This document shows positions 1 to 11,143 of a DNA stretch of 48,532 nt, one piece after another; the stretch's first letter is position 1; each line of letters opens with the position of its first letter. Location of the stretch: positions 1 through 48,532 of the forward strand of contig SVNQ01000010.1 of NCBI GenBank assembly GCA_015066865.1, read 5' to 3'. A program made the position numbers and the translations under genes. The notes under the pieces were generated by a model. The model was not told the origin of the DNA. It made no database searches and was given only the letters and a program-made list of their open reading frames with translations. Origin of the DNA: Ruminococcus sp. GTDB lineage: Bacteria; Bacillota; Clostridia; Oscillospirales; Ruminococcaceae.

Positions 1-13
1 TCTTTAACGCCAT
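1..13 (-). CDS. 5' end of an unidentified gene running off the left edge
   Basis: Only the first four codons are inside the window (ATG at 11-13, reading Met-Ala-Leu-Lys). They are supported by an AGGAGG Shine-Dalgarno at 24-29 and a strong promoter at 82-111. The product cannot be identified from four residues. It would be transcribed away from the atp operon in the same direction, after the atpC terminator, so it is a separate transcription unit. Confidence 0.6.
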
Positions 14-81
14 TGTTAAAAAACCTCCTCAATCAAAATTCCGTACACGGCATACAACTGTACTCGCTGTGCGGTACATTT

Positions 82-111
82 ATTATACCACTCTTTTATA
101 AAATTTGTCAA
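82..111 (-). promoter_or_regulatory. sigma-A-type promoter of the left-edge gene
   Basis: On the minus strand TTGACA (106-111) is followed after 18 bases by TATAAT (82-87), with a TGG extension just before the -10. The predicted start leaves a leader of roughly 60 bases before the ATG at 13. Both hexamers are perfect matches to consensus. Confidence 0.75.
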
Positions 112-221
112 GTAGTATTTTTCAATTTTCACCGCATTTTTTCATTTCCCATACAATTACGTTATTCTTGTATAATTTTGTTATTTTAAAGCGCTGCATT
201 TTTATAAAATCCTCCAATTAA

Positions 222-249
222 AAGCTCCTCGCCGGACGGCAAGGAGCTT
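222..249 (-). terminator. terminator of the atp operon
   Basis: A 12-bp stem (222-233 with 238-249, one G-T wobble) with a 4-base loop lies 4 bases after the atpC stop codon. On the minus strand it is followed by TTTAATT. It ends the ATP synthase transcript. Confidence 0.8.
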
Positions 250-253
250 GGGT

Positions 254-682
254 CTATTTCTGATTTAATCCTTTGGGATCATTTCCTGAAACTCTCAGGC
301 GATTGAGTGCTCTCTGGAGTTTGAGATTTGCACGCTGGTGGCGATCGGGTTCATTTTTGTATGCGTCCATCTTTGCCAGTGCATCCTGACGGGAACGCTC
401 TGCCCACTCGGTATCAATGTCCTCTGCCCATTCGGCAGCAGTTGTGATCACCGTGGTTGCCTCATCGGAAACCTTGACTGCACCGCCTGCAACAGCTGCG
501 GTACGAGTTTCCCCATTCTCAAGCTTGATGCTCAGCGCACCGGATTTCAGGATTGCGGCATAACGAGTATGCCCCGCAAGAATGCCTACATCGCCCTCAG
601 TGGTTCGAACAGTCAGCTGAACTGCCTGACCGTCAAACAGCGTTTTATCGGGCGTGATGATCTGCAGAAGAAAGGTTTTCAT
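254..682 (-). CDS. atpC: F-type ATP synthase epsilon subunit
   Basis: Encodes 142 residues, normal for the F1 epsilon subunit, which sits on the central stalk and inhibits ATP hydrolysis. The N-terminal beta-sandwich is recognisable from LLQIITPDKTLFDG and from the GDVGILAGHTRY region. The C-terminal half (about 88-140) is charged and helical, as expected for the inhibitory helix pair. The start ATG has a GGGGGGAAG ribosome site. It is the last gene of the operon, 18 bases after atpD and followed at once by a terminator. Confidence 0.96.
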   Translation of the reverse strand: MKTFLLQIITPDKTLFDGQAVQLTVRTTEGDVGILAGHTRYAAILKSGALSIKLENGETRTAAVAGGAVKVSDEATTVITTAAEWAEDIDTEWAERSRQDALAKMDAYKNEPDRHQRANLKLQRALNRLRVSGNDPKGLNQK

Positions 683-700
683 TGCACTTCCCCCCTGCCG

Positions 701-2129
<1,429 letters not shown>

Positions 2130-2231
2130 TCAGAATAACTCTATCAATAGCTTGCATCTCTGCGAAGCGAGACACATTGCAATTCCGCGGTTTCCGGCGC
2201 AAGTGCCAAACACCCCAAACCGGTTTGCTTC

Positions 2232-3098
2232 TTAACCCGCTGCATTTGCACCACCCACGATTTCCGTCAGCTCCTGCGTAATTGCAGACTGTCTTGCACG
2301 GTTGTAGAGCAGCGAGAGATTGTCGATCATTTCCTCTGCATTATCCGTTGCATTCTCCATCGCCGTGCGTCTTGCTGCCTGTTCGGAAGCAAAGGATTCC
2401 ACAATTGCACCATAGATCAGCCCTGCCACATACTGCGGTACAAGACGATCAAAAACCTCCTCTGCGGAAGGCTCATATTCCACGGCACAATTTCTCGGAT
2501 GGCTTCCGGCAAGATTTGACAGCGGAATGACATTCATCAGCTCCGCCTCCTGCACGAGAGGGGATACATAATTGGTAAACACCAGCTCCACACTCTGCAG
2601 GGATTCATGACGGCTGTAGGTATTCAGTACAAGCTCCGCCATATCCATGGCAAGATAAATATTCGCATGCTCCGCAATATGATCGTAGGTTTTTAACACC
2701 TTGACATCACGGCGTGCAAAATAATCCACCGCCTTCTGTCCGATGGGCATGACAATGGGGTTTCCACCCTGCGCCTTTACCTCATCGATCCTCGCCTGTG
2801 CGATTTTCAGCACATTGGAATTGAAACCACCTGCAAGCCCTCTGTCGCCGGCAATGACGATCAGCAGAACTGCTCCATTTTCCGTGCGTTTGTGCACATA
2901 ACTCGAATTGAAGTACGGATCCTCCGCCGCTATTTCCGCCATCAGCTTATACGTTGCATTGAAAAACGGCTGTGCCGTCTCCGCACGCTCCTTTGCATGG
3001 CGGAACTTGGAGGACGCCACAAGTTCCATGGCTTTGGTGATCTGCATGGTGCTTTCAACACTGTGGATGCGGCGTTTAATATCCTTGAGATTCGCCAT
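2232..3098 (-). CDS. atpG: F-type ATP synthase gamma subunit
   Basis: 288 residues, usual length. The N-terminal helix contains the family signature (KRRIHSVESTMQITKAMELVASSK, residues about 8-31) and the C-terminal helix ends with NRARQSAITQELTEIVGGANA, both conserved parts of the rotating central stalk. The start ATG has GGAG seven bases upstream. It follows atpA by 13 bases. The 136 bases between it and atpD are longer than other gaps in the operon. Confidence 0.97.
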   Translation of the reverse strand: MANLKDIKRRIHSVESTMQITKAMELVASSKFRHAKERAETAQPFFNATYKLMAEIAAEDPYFNSSYVHKRTENGAVLLIVIAGDRGLAGGFNSNVLKIAQARIDEVKAQGGNPIVMPIGQKAVDYFARRDVKVLKTYDHIAEHANIYLAMDMAELVLNTYSRHESLQSVELVFTNYVSPLVQEAELMNVIPLSNLAGSHPRNCAVEYEPSAEEVFDRLVPQYVAGLIYGAIVESFASEQAARRTAMENATDNAEEMIDNLSLLYNRARQSAITQELTEIVGGANAAG

Positions 3099-3111
3099 AA
3101 TTTCACTCCAA

Positions 3112-4731
<1,620 letters not shown>

Positions 4732-4768
4732 TTATCCCACCTGCAGAGCAAGGGGCTTTTGGGGGTGA

Positions 4769-5302
4769 TTATATTTTTTTCAGATTGTCGGACATGTCCT
4801 TTACTCTTGTGCGCAGGGAATTATCCATTCTGGTATCCCCATACTGCACGACCATACCGCCGAGCAGGGATGCATCCACGGACTCGACAAGTCTGATCTT
4901 CTTTGCAAGCTTTGCGGAGAGTCTTTCGGTCAGCTTCTCGCGCTGCGTTTGCGTCAGCGGCTGCGCCGATGTGACCAAAACCTCAGCAATGGAGAACGCC
5001 TCATAATACAGCGCATTGAACGCATCACGGATCTGCGCAATGCGGTTGATCCTATGCTTTTCCACGAGCAGACAGAGAAAATTCTCCGTAATGCCTGCTT
5101 CATTGCCGATCACCTTTCGCAGCACATCCACACGTTCTTCCGCTCCGATATTCGGCACGGACAGCAACGCTGTAAACGCAGGGTTCTCTGCAAACATATC
5201 TGCTGCCTGATTCAGTTCCTCATACACCGTTTCCTCGCATTGCTCCTCCTGCGAAAGGCGGAACAGCGCCTCGGCGTACACCTTACCTACGGTCTGCGTC
5301 AT
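4769..5302 (-). CDS. atpH: F-type ATP synthase delta subunit
   Basis: 177 residues, the normal size of the delta subunit (OSCP homologue) that joins the peripheral stalk to the top of F1. The N-terminal helical domain (VGKVYAEALFRLSQEE) and the C-terminal signature around DASLLGGMVVQYGDTRMDNSLRTRV (about 145-168) are recognisable. It overlaps the end of atpF by 4 bases (ATGA), which suggests translational coupling of the two peripheral-stalk genes. Confidence 0.96.
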   Translation of the reverse strand: MTQTVGKVYAEALFRLSQEEQCEETVYEELNQAADMFAENPAFTALLSVPNIGAEERVDVLRKVIGNEAGITENFLCLLVEKHRINRIAQIRDAFNALYYEAFSIAEVLVTSAQPLTQTQREKLTERLSAKLAKKIRLVESVDASLLGGMVVQYGDTRMDNSLRTRVKDMSDNLKKI

Positions 5303-5793
5303 GCCTGATCACCCATTCCTTCAAGAAATTCGTCGATCAGACGGCTGTGGTCGTCACCGGAAATTTCCTTTTCCATAATTTTTTGTGCCAGCTCCAATGC
5401 AAGATCGGAAATCTCGCCCTGCAGCTCACCCTTTGCCTGTGCCATTTCACGGGCAATGTCACGATCCGCCTTTTCACGAACAGCCATTGCTTCACGGCGT
5501 GCATCTTCAACGATGGAATCGCCCTTTGCCTGTGCCTGCTTTTCGGCACGGCTGATGATGCGGGCGGTTTCTTCCTTGGCTTCCGACATGAGCTTGGCAT
5601 ACTGCTCCTTGTCCGCATTTGCGGCATTCTGCGCATCATCGGCAGCCGCATAGGTTGCGGCAAGCTCCGCCTGACGCTGTTCGAGGATGCCATCGACTCT
5701 CTTGAACAGGAAGTGCTTGAATGCAAGGAAGATCAGCAGGGTATTGATCAGGGTAAAGAGAATGGTGCCGACATCAATTGACAAAAAATCCAA
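5299..5793 (-). CDS. atpF: F-type ATP synthase b subunit
   Basis: 164 residues. One N-terminal membrane helix (about residues 8-28, rich in Leu, Ile and Phe) is followed by a long charged alpha-helical stretch rich in Ala, Glu, Lys and Gln that would form the dimeric peripheral stalk. It lies 23 bases after atpE and overlaps atpH by 4 bases. Only one b-type gene is present, so a b homodimer is expected. Confidence 0.95.
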   Translation of the reverse strand: MDFLSIDVGTILFTLINTLLIFLAFKHFLFKRVDGILEQRQAELAATYAAADDAQNAANADKEQYAKLMSEAKEETARIISRAEKQAQAKGDSIVEDARREAMAVREKADRDIAREMAQAKGELQGEISDLALELAQKIMEKEISGDDHSRLIDEFLEGMGDQA

Positions 5794-5816
5794 ATCTCAG
5801 TTCCTCCAATTCCCGA

Positions 5817-6077
<261 letters not shown>

Positions 6078-6136
6078 TTACCTCCAAGTAAATTTTGACT
6101 ATTATATTGAACCGCATTGCGGTTTTTGACGGTTGA

Positions 6137-6880
6137 TCAATCAGCTTCTGCGGCATTCGCCACATTTACCATGGTCAGCATGATGAAGATAAATGCCTGC
6201 ATAAAGCTGCCGAACAAATCGAAATACAGTGACAGCACTGCAGGAATACCGATGGTCATAAACGCCACGCCGATTGCCTTTGTGATGGATGTCAGAGCAT
6301 AATAAACAAGACCGGAAATGATCATGCCGCTTGCGATATTGCCGAAATGACGGATACTCATGGACACCGGCAGTGAAACTTCACTGAGGACATTCATCGG
6401 CAGCATAACAAACACGGGCGATGCATAGCCCTTGAGATAGCCCCACAGACCATTTGTGCGCAGCTTTGTGGCATGCACCCAGATGAATGTGATAAGCGCC
6501 CACGAGAGCACCACGCTGAAATCCGCTGTTACGGAACGCAGACCAAAAAGGCTGATCAGGCTTCCGAGAATGGAGAACGTAAACAGCGCCCCGATATACG
6601 GTGCAAATTTACGGTTTCCTTTGCCCATGGTATCATCCACAAGATTGTAGACCGTCTGGACTGCCCACTCAGCAAGCACCTGCCGTTTGGAAATATTCTT
6701 TGTTTTCATATCCTTCGTCAGCCACATCAGCAGCAGCGTCACAGCGCCGATGATGATCCAGCTGAGCAGGATACTCTCCGTAAAATTGATGGTAACGCCG
6801 AACACTTCAAATGATGCAATGATTTTGGGGCCTGTGACACTGATCTCCGTCGTGCCCTTAAAAAAATCACTGATATGCAA
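6137..6880 (-). CDS. atpB: F-type ATP synthase a subunit
   Basis: 247 residues with five to six hydrophobic segments. The essential membrane arginine lies in LPVSMSIRHFGNIASG (near residue 180), matching the conserved L-x-x-R-x-F-G-N motif that faces the c-ring. The protein forms the ion half-channels. It is the first core Fo gene after atpI, 41 bases downstream, and is followed by atpE after 65 bases. Confidence 0.96.
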   Translation of the reverse strand: MHISDFFKGTTEISVTGPKIIASFEVFGVTINFTESILLSWIIIGAVTLLLMWLTKDMKTKNISKRQVLAEWAVQTVYNLVDDTMGKGNRKFAPYIGALFTFSILGSLISLFGLRSVTADFSVVLSWALITFIWVHATKLRTNGLWGYLKGYASPVFVMLPMNVLSEVSLPVSMSIRHFGNIASGMIISGLVYYALTSITKAIGVAFMTIGIPAVLSLYFDLFGSFMQAFIFIMLTMVNVANAAEAD

Positions 6881-6921
6881 GGCTTACGCACCTCCTTGTA
6901 TAATGTATTCTTTGCTCTCTA

Positions 6922-7281
6922 TTATTTCTTTTCCCTTCGCATTGAAAGGATGCCAAAAATCAGTTTCGGATAGAGAAACGGTAAAATCACCGCCAGCGGA
7001 CTGATCTGTTCCACTATCATCCCAAGTGCGATCACACCGCAGGAAATGCCGCATCGCATAAGGTAACCACCGAAATCCCTTGTCCTTCCGTGATATACAG
7101 CATTACGAATGGTTCTGCTGAGCAGATACAAATTGCAGAGCATCCCCAGACTTCCGAGCAGAAGTCCAAGCGGTACAGCGATGCCGAATCCGACGAACAG
7201 CAGTGAACATAGCCAGACAAGAATGTCCAATATCAGAGTACAAACTGCAGCAAAACGCAGTTCCTTCAACAATGTTTCCAG
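6922..7281 (-). CDS. atpI: ATP synthase subunit I (AtpI-like membrane protein)
   Basis: About 119 residues with four hydrophobic segments, at the head of the atp operon where the AtpI assembly factor is normally found. An upstream in-frame TTG at 7350 lies inside the -35 box of the operon promoter, so it cannot be the start. AGGAGG at 7290-7295 points to initiation just downstream. The candidates are CTG codons at 7282-7284 and 7279-7281 (5 and 8 bases from the site) or TTG at 7270-7272 (17 bases away). No ATG is available, so the exact start is uncertain and is probably a weak non-ATG codon. Confidence 0.8.
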   Translation of the reverse strand: METLLKELRFAAVCTLILDILVWLCSLLFVGFGIAVPLGLLLGSLGMLCNLYLLSRTIRNAVYHGRTRDFGGYLMRCGISCGVIALGMIVEQISPLAVILPFLYPKLIFGILSMRREKK

Positions 7282-7321
7282 CAGTTCCGCCTCCTCAGTG
7301 AAAAAATGCTCTATAAATTTT

Positions 7322-7350
7322 ATTATAACACATTTCGCAATGATATGCAA
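7322..7350 (-). promoter_or_regulatory. promoter of the atp operon
   Basis: Minus strand TTGCAT (7345-7350), a 17-base spacer and TATAAT (7322-7327). The start of transcription should fall near 7315, about 20 bases before the AGGAGG at 7290-7295. This promoter also fixes the atpI start downstream of 7315. Confidence 0.85.
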
Positions 7351-7394
7351 GGGATTTCACAAATTTTGTTAAATGATATTTTTTTAATGATAAT

Positions 7395-7433
7395 AACCCT
7401 CCAAACTGCGATAAGATCGCAATTTGGAGGGTT
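7395..7433 (-). terminator. hairpin ending the TPR/PP2C unit
   Basis: An 18-bp stem with one mismatch (7395-7412 with 7416-7433) and a 3-base loop lies just after the stop of the gene at 7452. On the minus strand it is followed by ATTATCATT, a modest T-rich tail. It separates this unit from the atp promoter. Confidence 0.7.
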
Positions 7434-7451
7434 TCCGCTCTCAGTATTTTC

Positions 7452-7988
7452 CTAAAAAGGCTTATACAGTTTATCAAAAATTGTCCCGTTTACAATATAT
7501 CCGCTGTCAGTAAAATCGGGAACATACTTCCCCCCAACGAGCTTTGCAGAAATCAGAATATAGTCGCCGTCTGCATGCGCAATGCCGGGGCGATTTCCCT
7601 GCAGCAGCGCCTTCTCGCCGTAATCTGCCTCAAGGGAAAATTCCGTATCATGGGGGATCCGGATGGCTGCATACACAGTATCAAGCTCGACGGTATCCAC
7701 ATCCTGCGGTTCATCGGTAATATTTTCAGGCAAAATATCGTACTTTCTTAAGGATCCCCTGCCGATCGGCCACATTTCACCTGCTGCACCCGTAACCACA
7801 TATCCTCCTTCGCAAACCTTTTCATATGCATCCTCGAAGAAGTTGTAGACCACTCCGGGATGATCCGGAACATTGTATACTTTGTTCGGATCCGCCTTCT
7901 GAATCCTTGCCGTATAGGACTTATTGGTATACAGCCGCCACTGTTCGGCGCTATTCTCGATCCATTGGATGTTTTCACTGATATTCAA
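7452..7988 (-). CDS. unrecognised 178-residue protein
   Basis: No family is recognised with confidence. The protein is soluble and acidic, with no signal peptide or membrane segment. Two stretches contain similar Gly-Asp/Gly-Tyr turns: CEGGYVVTGAAGEMWPIGRG (about 59-78) and HADGDYILISAKLVGGKYV (about 138-156), so it may be an internal duplication resembling PGDYG-type domains. The start is TTG at 7986-7988, chosen because GGAGG lies 7 bases before it. It is the last gene of the three-gene unit driven from 9980-10008. Confidence 0.65.
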   Translation of the reverse strand: MNISENIQWIENSAEQWRLYTNKSYTARIQKADPNKVYNVPDHPGVVYNFFEDAYEKVCEGGYVVTGAAGEMWPIGRGSLRKYDILPENITDEPQDVDTVELDTVYAAIRIPHDTEFSLEADYGEKALLQGNRPGIAHADGDYILISAKLVGGKYVPDFTDSGYIVNGTIFDKLYKPF

Positions 7989-8027
7989 AATAAACCCTCC
8001 ATTGCCGGATGACTGTCAAATATATTC

Positions 8028-8870
8028 TCAGAACAATTCCGCATAAATGACGCTTGCATCGTCCTTCAATTTGAACCTCGGATACTGATTGAAAAGCGAA
8101 TCCGCCGCCAGCTTTTCAAAGATTTCATCAATCAGCATATCCGCATGATATTGCTTGAGCGCATGCATCAGCTGCGCCGGATCTGGCAATTCCTTTAGCG
8201 ACGATATGCAATAAAAGCCATCGGACATCAACGCAACAGCGCTGATCTCATTTTTGGGAAAAACATGGATCGTCCCATGCTCAATGGCAGCACCCGTCGG
8301 ATCGAAAGCCCAGTATCCATCCTCCGTATTTCTTTTATTACGGTTCGCAACAAGCATTTCTTTCACCTGCGGCAGCAGTTCTGCAATCGGTTTTCCGTTT
8401 TGCTGCTGCATTTCGATCAGTGAAGCGATGACAGTATTATCCAACATCGTCACTGCATCATCATGAATCAGCATATCCTGCCGTTCATTGGCAAACTCCA
8501 CAATTGCGGTGCAATCTCCCACGGAGAACAATTCCACGCTATCATCCACGCTGCGTACAATCATAATAGAAGCACTCGGATACGAATCGCTGTTTTTCCA
8601 ATAGCCGAATGCATCGAGCTGTTGTTTCAGTTCGCGTGCAACCTCATGCAGCGCATCGGATATTGTTGTTTCAGCGTTCTCAAGGCGTTTTGCCAGCATT
8701 GCGACTGCATATTTGGATAACCAGCATCCATCGCTGCCCTCCGGTGTCAGGTGCAGTTTATTTAAACTTGTTGCCGCATCCATCACAATGAGCAGATTCT
8801 CGTGATAATAAATGGCATCTTCATTAAATTCCCCGCCCGCTCTTGTAGAACAATTAAAATTACCAAACAA
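8028..8870 (-). CDS. PP2C-like serine/threonine phosphatase
   Basis: 280 residues. The order of motifs fits the metal-dependent PP2C fold: FNEDA (15-19, normally RxxNED), VMDAA (29-33, where the metal-binding Asp of DGMGG-type motifs sits), PSASIMI and FSVGDCTA in the middle, LMSDGFY near 215, and KDDASVIYAEL at the end (269-279). The Asp residues expected to bind metal appear kept, so activity is plausible, though the family is divergent. The start is TTG at 8868-8870, preceded by AGGAGG at 8 bases and overlapping the stop of the TPR gene by 11 bases. Confidence 0.75.
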   Translation of the reverse strand: MFGNFNCSTRAGGEFNEDAIYYHENLLIVMDAATSLNKLHLTPEGSDGCWLSKYAVAMLAKRLENAETTISDALHEVARELKQQLDAFGYWKNSDSYPSASIMIVRSVDDSVELFSVGDCTAIVEFANERQDMLIHDDAVTMLDNTVIASLIEMQQQNGKPIAELLPQVKEMLVANRNKRNTEDGYWAFDPTGAAIEHGTIHVFPKNEISAVALMSDGFYCISSLKELPDPAQLMHALKQYHADMLIDEIFEKLAADSLFNQYPRFKLKDDASVIYAELF

Positions 8871-9924
8871 CGCAGACGCCTCCTACTACAATTGACACGC
8901 CCAGTATCAGTACAATGATCCTGACCAGCGTATTTTTGCTGTTCGCATGCAACAAAAATCCAAAGCAGTCAAATACAACCAGCAATGCACCAAGCAGGAT
9001 CAAAATCAATGCCGCAGCATCCTTTGCGGTCTGTCCGTTCGCAAGTGTCAGACTGCCAATGATAAAACTGATGATTCCGGAAAAGAATCCGAGAATTTCA
9101 ATGTTGGACAGCAGTGTTCCCTTCATATGGCTGATGTCCTCATTAATTTTGGCTTGCTGGGTATTCAGCTCGTAGATCTGATACCGTGCCTGTATATTTA
9201 CTTTATGCGATTGATACTGCAATATGCGTAATGAATAATTATTTTTGTTTGCAGTGGGCGATTCCAGGCGAATCGCTTTCTGAACATAATTCAAGGCAGT
9301 ATCGTAATCATGCATCTGGGAAAGGATCCTTCCCTTCGTGCAGTAATATTTCGCATACTCAGGAGACAGACGAATCGCTTCCTCAACCGCAGAAAGTGCT
9401 TGTTTATACCACTTACCTACAATTTCTGACTGCAATGATTCATAGCGTTCGCAATAAGTCGCAAACAGATCGGCGAAGGCATGCTGCGATCCCGCAACAT
9501 TGATATTGGGCAATTGCTTTGCCATATTCTTGTATTGCTTTGCAACCTTGGAGGCTTTATCAAGATGTCCCTGTACTTCTTCGAGAGAATACTCCTCCTC
9601 GGAATCCAGATAAAACAGTGTGCGAAGGTGTCCTATGCTCTGAAAGGTTGAAAATTCCGGTTCATACTCATCCAGCAGTTGTTCCAAATCATCATATTCC
9701 ATCAGATGGCGGTAGTAAATGGACAACCCGTAGACACCTACATATTTCCGGTTTTTATCAGTTGAAGTCAGTAATGATAACAGAACAGCATTATCCGGCA
9801 AACTATTCACAAACTCCGTCAGATCCACTTCGAATGTACGGGTACAATCTCCATTATTTGCAACGTTTTTTGAAAGCTCATTGATTTTCTGCTGCTGCTC
9901 CTGCGTCAGAGTAACACGTTTCAT
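8860..9924 (-). CDS. TPR protein with C-terminal membrane helices
   Basis: 354 residues. Tetratricopeptide-type helices are clear around 165-245, for example AVEEAIRLSPEYAKYYCTKG and DYDTALNYVQKAIRLES. Three hydrophobic helices follow at about 276-295, 304-326 and 334-353, so the helical part should face the cytosol with the C terminus in the membrane. It is the first gene of a unit with a PP2C-like phosphatase and an unrecognised protein, with an ATG start after AAAGGAATG. A role as a membrane scaffold for the phosphatase is inference from gene order. Confidence 0.75.
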   Translation of the reverse strand: MKRVTLTQEQQQKINELSKNVANNGDCTRTFEVDLTEFVNSLPDNAVLLSLLTSTDKNRKYVGVYGLSIYYRHLMEYDDLEQLLDEYEPEFSTFQSIGHLRTLFYLDSEEEYSLEEVQGHLDKASKVAKQYKNMAKQLPNINVAGSQHAFADLFATYCERYESLQSEIVGKWYKQALSAVEEAIRLSPEYAKYYCTKGRILSQMHDYDTALNYVQKAIRLESPTANKNNYSLRILQYQSHKVNIQARYQIYELNTQQAKINEDISHMKGTLLSNIEILGFFSGIISFIIGSLTLANGQTAKDAAALILILLGALLVVFDCFGFLLHANSKNTLVRIIVLILGVSIVVGGVCVVW

Positions 9925-9979
9925 ATTTTTTCATTCCTTTCTGCTGCATCACTGCACAATTACCGATTAATACACTTAT

Positions 9980-10008
9980 ATTATAACGTTGCAGCCTAAA
10001 ATTGTCAA
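9980..10008 (-). promoter_or_regulatory. consensus promoter of the TPR/PP2C unit
   Basis: Minus strand TTGACA (10003-10008), 17 bases, TATAAT (9980-9985): a perfect consensus promoter. Its -35 lies in the loop of an inverted repeat (9990-10024), so binding of a regulator to the repeat would block it. Confidence 0.85.
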
Positions 10009-10024
10009 GAAAATTTTAGGCTGC
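9990..10024. repeat. inverted repeat around the -35 box
   Basis: The arms GCAGCCTAAAATT and AATTTTAGGCTGC (13 bp, perfect) flank the -35 region of the promoter at 9980-10008. It could be an operator for a dimeric regulator, or the 3' hairpin of the pflA transcript, which ends 30 bases before; no T-run follows it on the minus strand. Confidence 0.65.
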
Positions 10025-10053
10025 GGATATGCAGCAGCCCCCAAGCTCTGTCA

Positions 10054-10806
10054 TCACTCGGATGCACGGTGCTCCGTCAGTCTTTGCTTGATCCCTTTCA
10101 TGATCTCCAGCCTTGCACGCTCTGCCTCCTTCGTCGGAAGGGGCGGAACATCCTTCAAGGGGTACTCCATCCCCAGTGCCTCGTATTTTGATTTTCCCAT
10201 ATCGTGATACGGCAGGACATCCAGTGCTTTCAGCATTTTCAGACCACCGATGAAATATCCGAGTTTCCGCTGTTCTTCCGCATCATCCGTCCAGCCGGGA
10301 ACCACCACATGCCGAATCCAGATCGGAACGCCATGCTCTGAAAGAAACTCTGCAAATGCCAGAATATTTCGGTTGCTGTGCCCCGTAAGCGCCCTGTGTT
10401 TTTCCTCGTCGATATGCTTGATGTCCAGCATCACCAGATCCGTCACCGCCGCAAGACGTTTGGTGTTTTCCATATTCTCCGGCGTAAAACACAAGCCCGA
10501 TGTGTCCAGACAGGTATGGATTTTTCTTGCCTTCGCTTTTGTAAACAACTCAATCAAAAACTCCATCTGCAGCATCGGTTCACCGCCAGTTGCGGTGATG
10601 CCGCCGCTTTTGAGAAATTCCTTGTAGCGATCATATTTTTCCAGAAGCGCATCCGTGGTCATGATCTGCCCCTGCTTCGGCTTCCAGCTGTCCGGATTGT
10701 GGCAGTACAGACAACGCATCGGACATCCCTGAAAAAAAATCACAAAACGAATCCCCGGCCCGTCCACCGTGCCAAAGCTCTCTGTGGAATGGATATAGCC
10801 CTCCAT
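10054..10806 (-). CDS. pflA: pyruvate formate-lyase activating enzyme
   Basis: 250 residues, full length. A radical SAM enzyme whose CxxxCxxC cluster is Cys28, Cys32 and Cys35 in GCPMRCLYCHNP, with the N-terminal GTVDGPGIRFV typical of PFL activases. It abstracts the hydrogen from the glycine of the glycyl-radical domain, here a separate protein (10861-11100). It is the last gene of the pfl operon. A perfect 10-bp hairpin in the 54-base gap upstream may lower or separate its expression. The start ATG follows AAAGGAGCCGTT. Confidence 0.95.
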   Translation of the reverse strand: MEGYIHSTESFGTVDGPGIRFVIFFQGCPMRCLYCHNPDSWKPKQGQIMTTDALLEKYDRYKEFLKSGGITATGGEPMLQMEFLIELFTKAKARKIHTCLDTSGLCFTPENMENTKRLAAVTDLVMLDIKHIDEEKHRALTGHSNRNILAFAEFLSEHGVPIWIRHVVVPGWTDDAEEQRKLGYFIGGLKMLKALDVLPYHDMGKSKYEALGMEYPLKDVPPLPTKEAERARLEIMKGIKQRLTEHRASE

Positions 10807-10827
10807 AACGGCTCCTTTCTATGACAA

Positions 10828-10854
10828 AGCCCCTGACGATCGCAGGGGCTTTGG
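10828..10854 (-). other. hairpin between the glycyl-radical gene and pflA
   Basis: A perfect 10-bp stem (10828-10837 with 10845-10854) and a 7-base loop. No T-run follows on the minus strand and the pflA ribosome site starts soon after, so it is more likely a 3'-end stabiliser or partial attenuator than a full terminator. Confidence 0.6.
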
Positions 10855-10860
10855 ATGTGA

Positions 10861-11100
10861 TCAGATTTTTCCGTGGAAGGTTCTGGAGATGACATCATCC
10901 TGCTGTTCCTTTGTCAGCTTGATGAAATTCACCGCATAACCGGATACACGGACTGTCAGCTGCGGATACTTCTCCGGATGCTTCTGTGCATCCAGCAGTG
11001 TTTCCTTTGTAAATACATTCACATTCAGATGATGGCCGCCTTTTGCAACATAGCCATCCAGCAGTTCTACGAGGTTGTCGATCTGTGCGTCATTTGCCAT
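10861..11100 (-). CDS. stand-alone glycyl-radical domain of pyruvate formate-lyase
   Basis: 79 residues. From about residue 8 onward it matches the C-terminal domain of [18 protein letters not shown] (23-29), [17 protein letters not shown] (41-57) and [14 protein letters not shown]. Gly54 in RVSGYAV is the radical-bearing glycine. The start ATG at 11100 follows AGGAGG by 7 bases; the longer open frame to 11166 lacks support. It resembles GrcA/YfiD of enterobacteria in being free-standing. However, the neighbouring pflB lacks this domain, so here it is probably an obligatory second subunit rather than a spare part. Confidence 0.9.
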   Translation of the reverse strand: MANDAQIDNLVELLDGYVAKGGHHLNVNVFTKETLLDAQKHPEKYPQLTVRVSGYAVNFIKLTKEQQDDVISRTFHGKI

Positions 11101-11143
11101 AATAAAACCTCCTGTAATCAGTGATTGTGTACGGGAGGGACTG

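Noticed and set aside
7282..7350. TTG at 7350 as start of atpI
   Set aside because: That codon lies in the -35 box of the atp promoter, upstream of the predicted transcription start.
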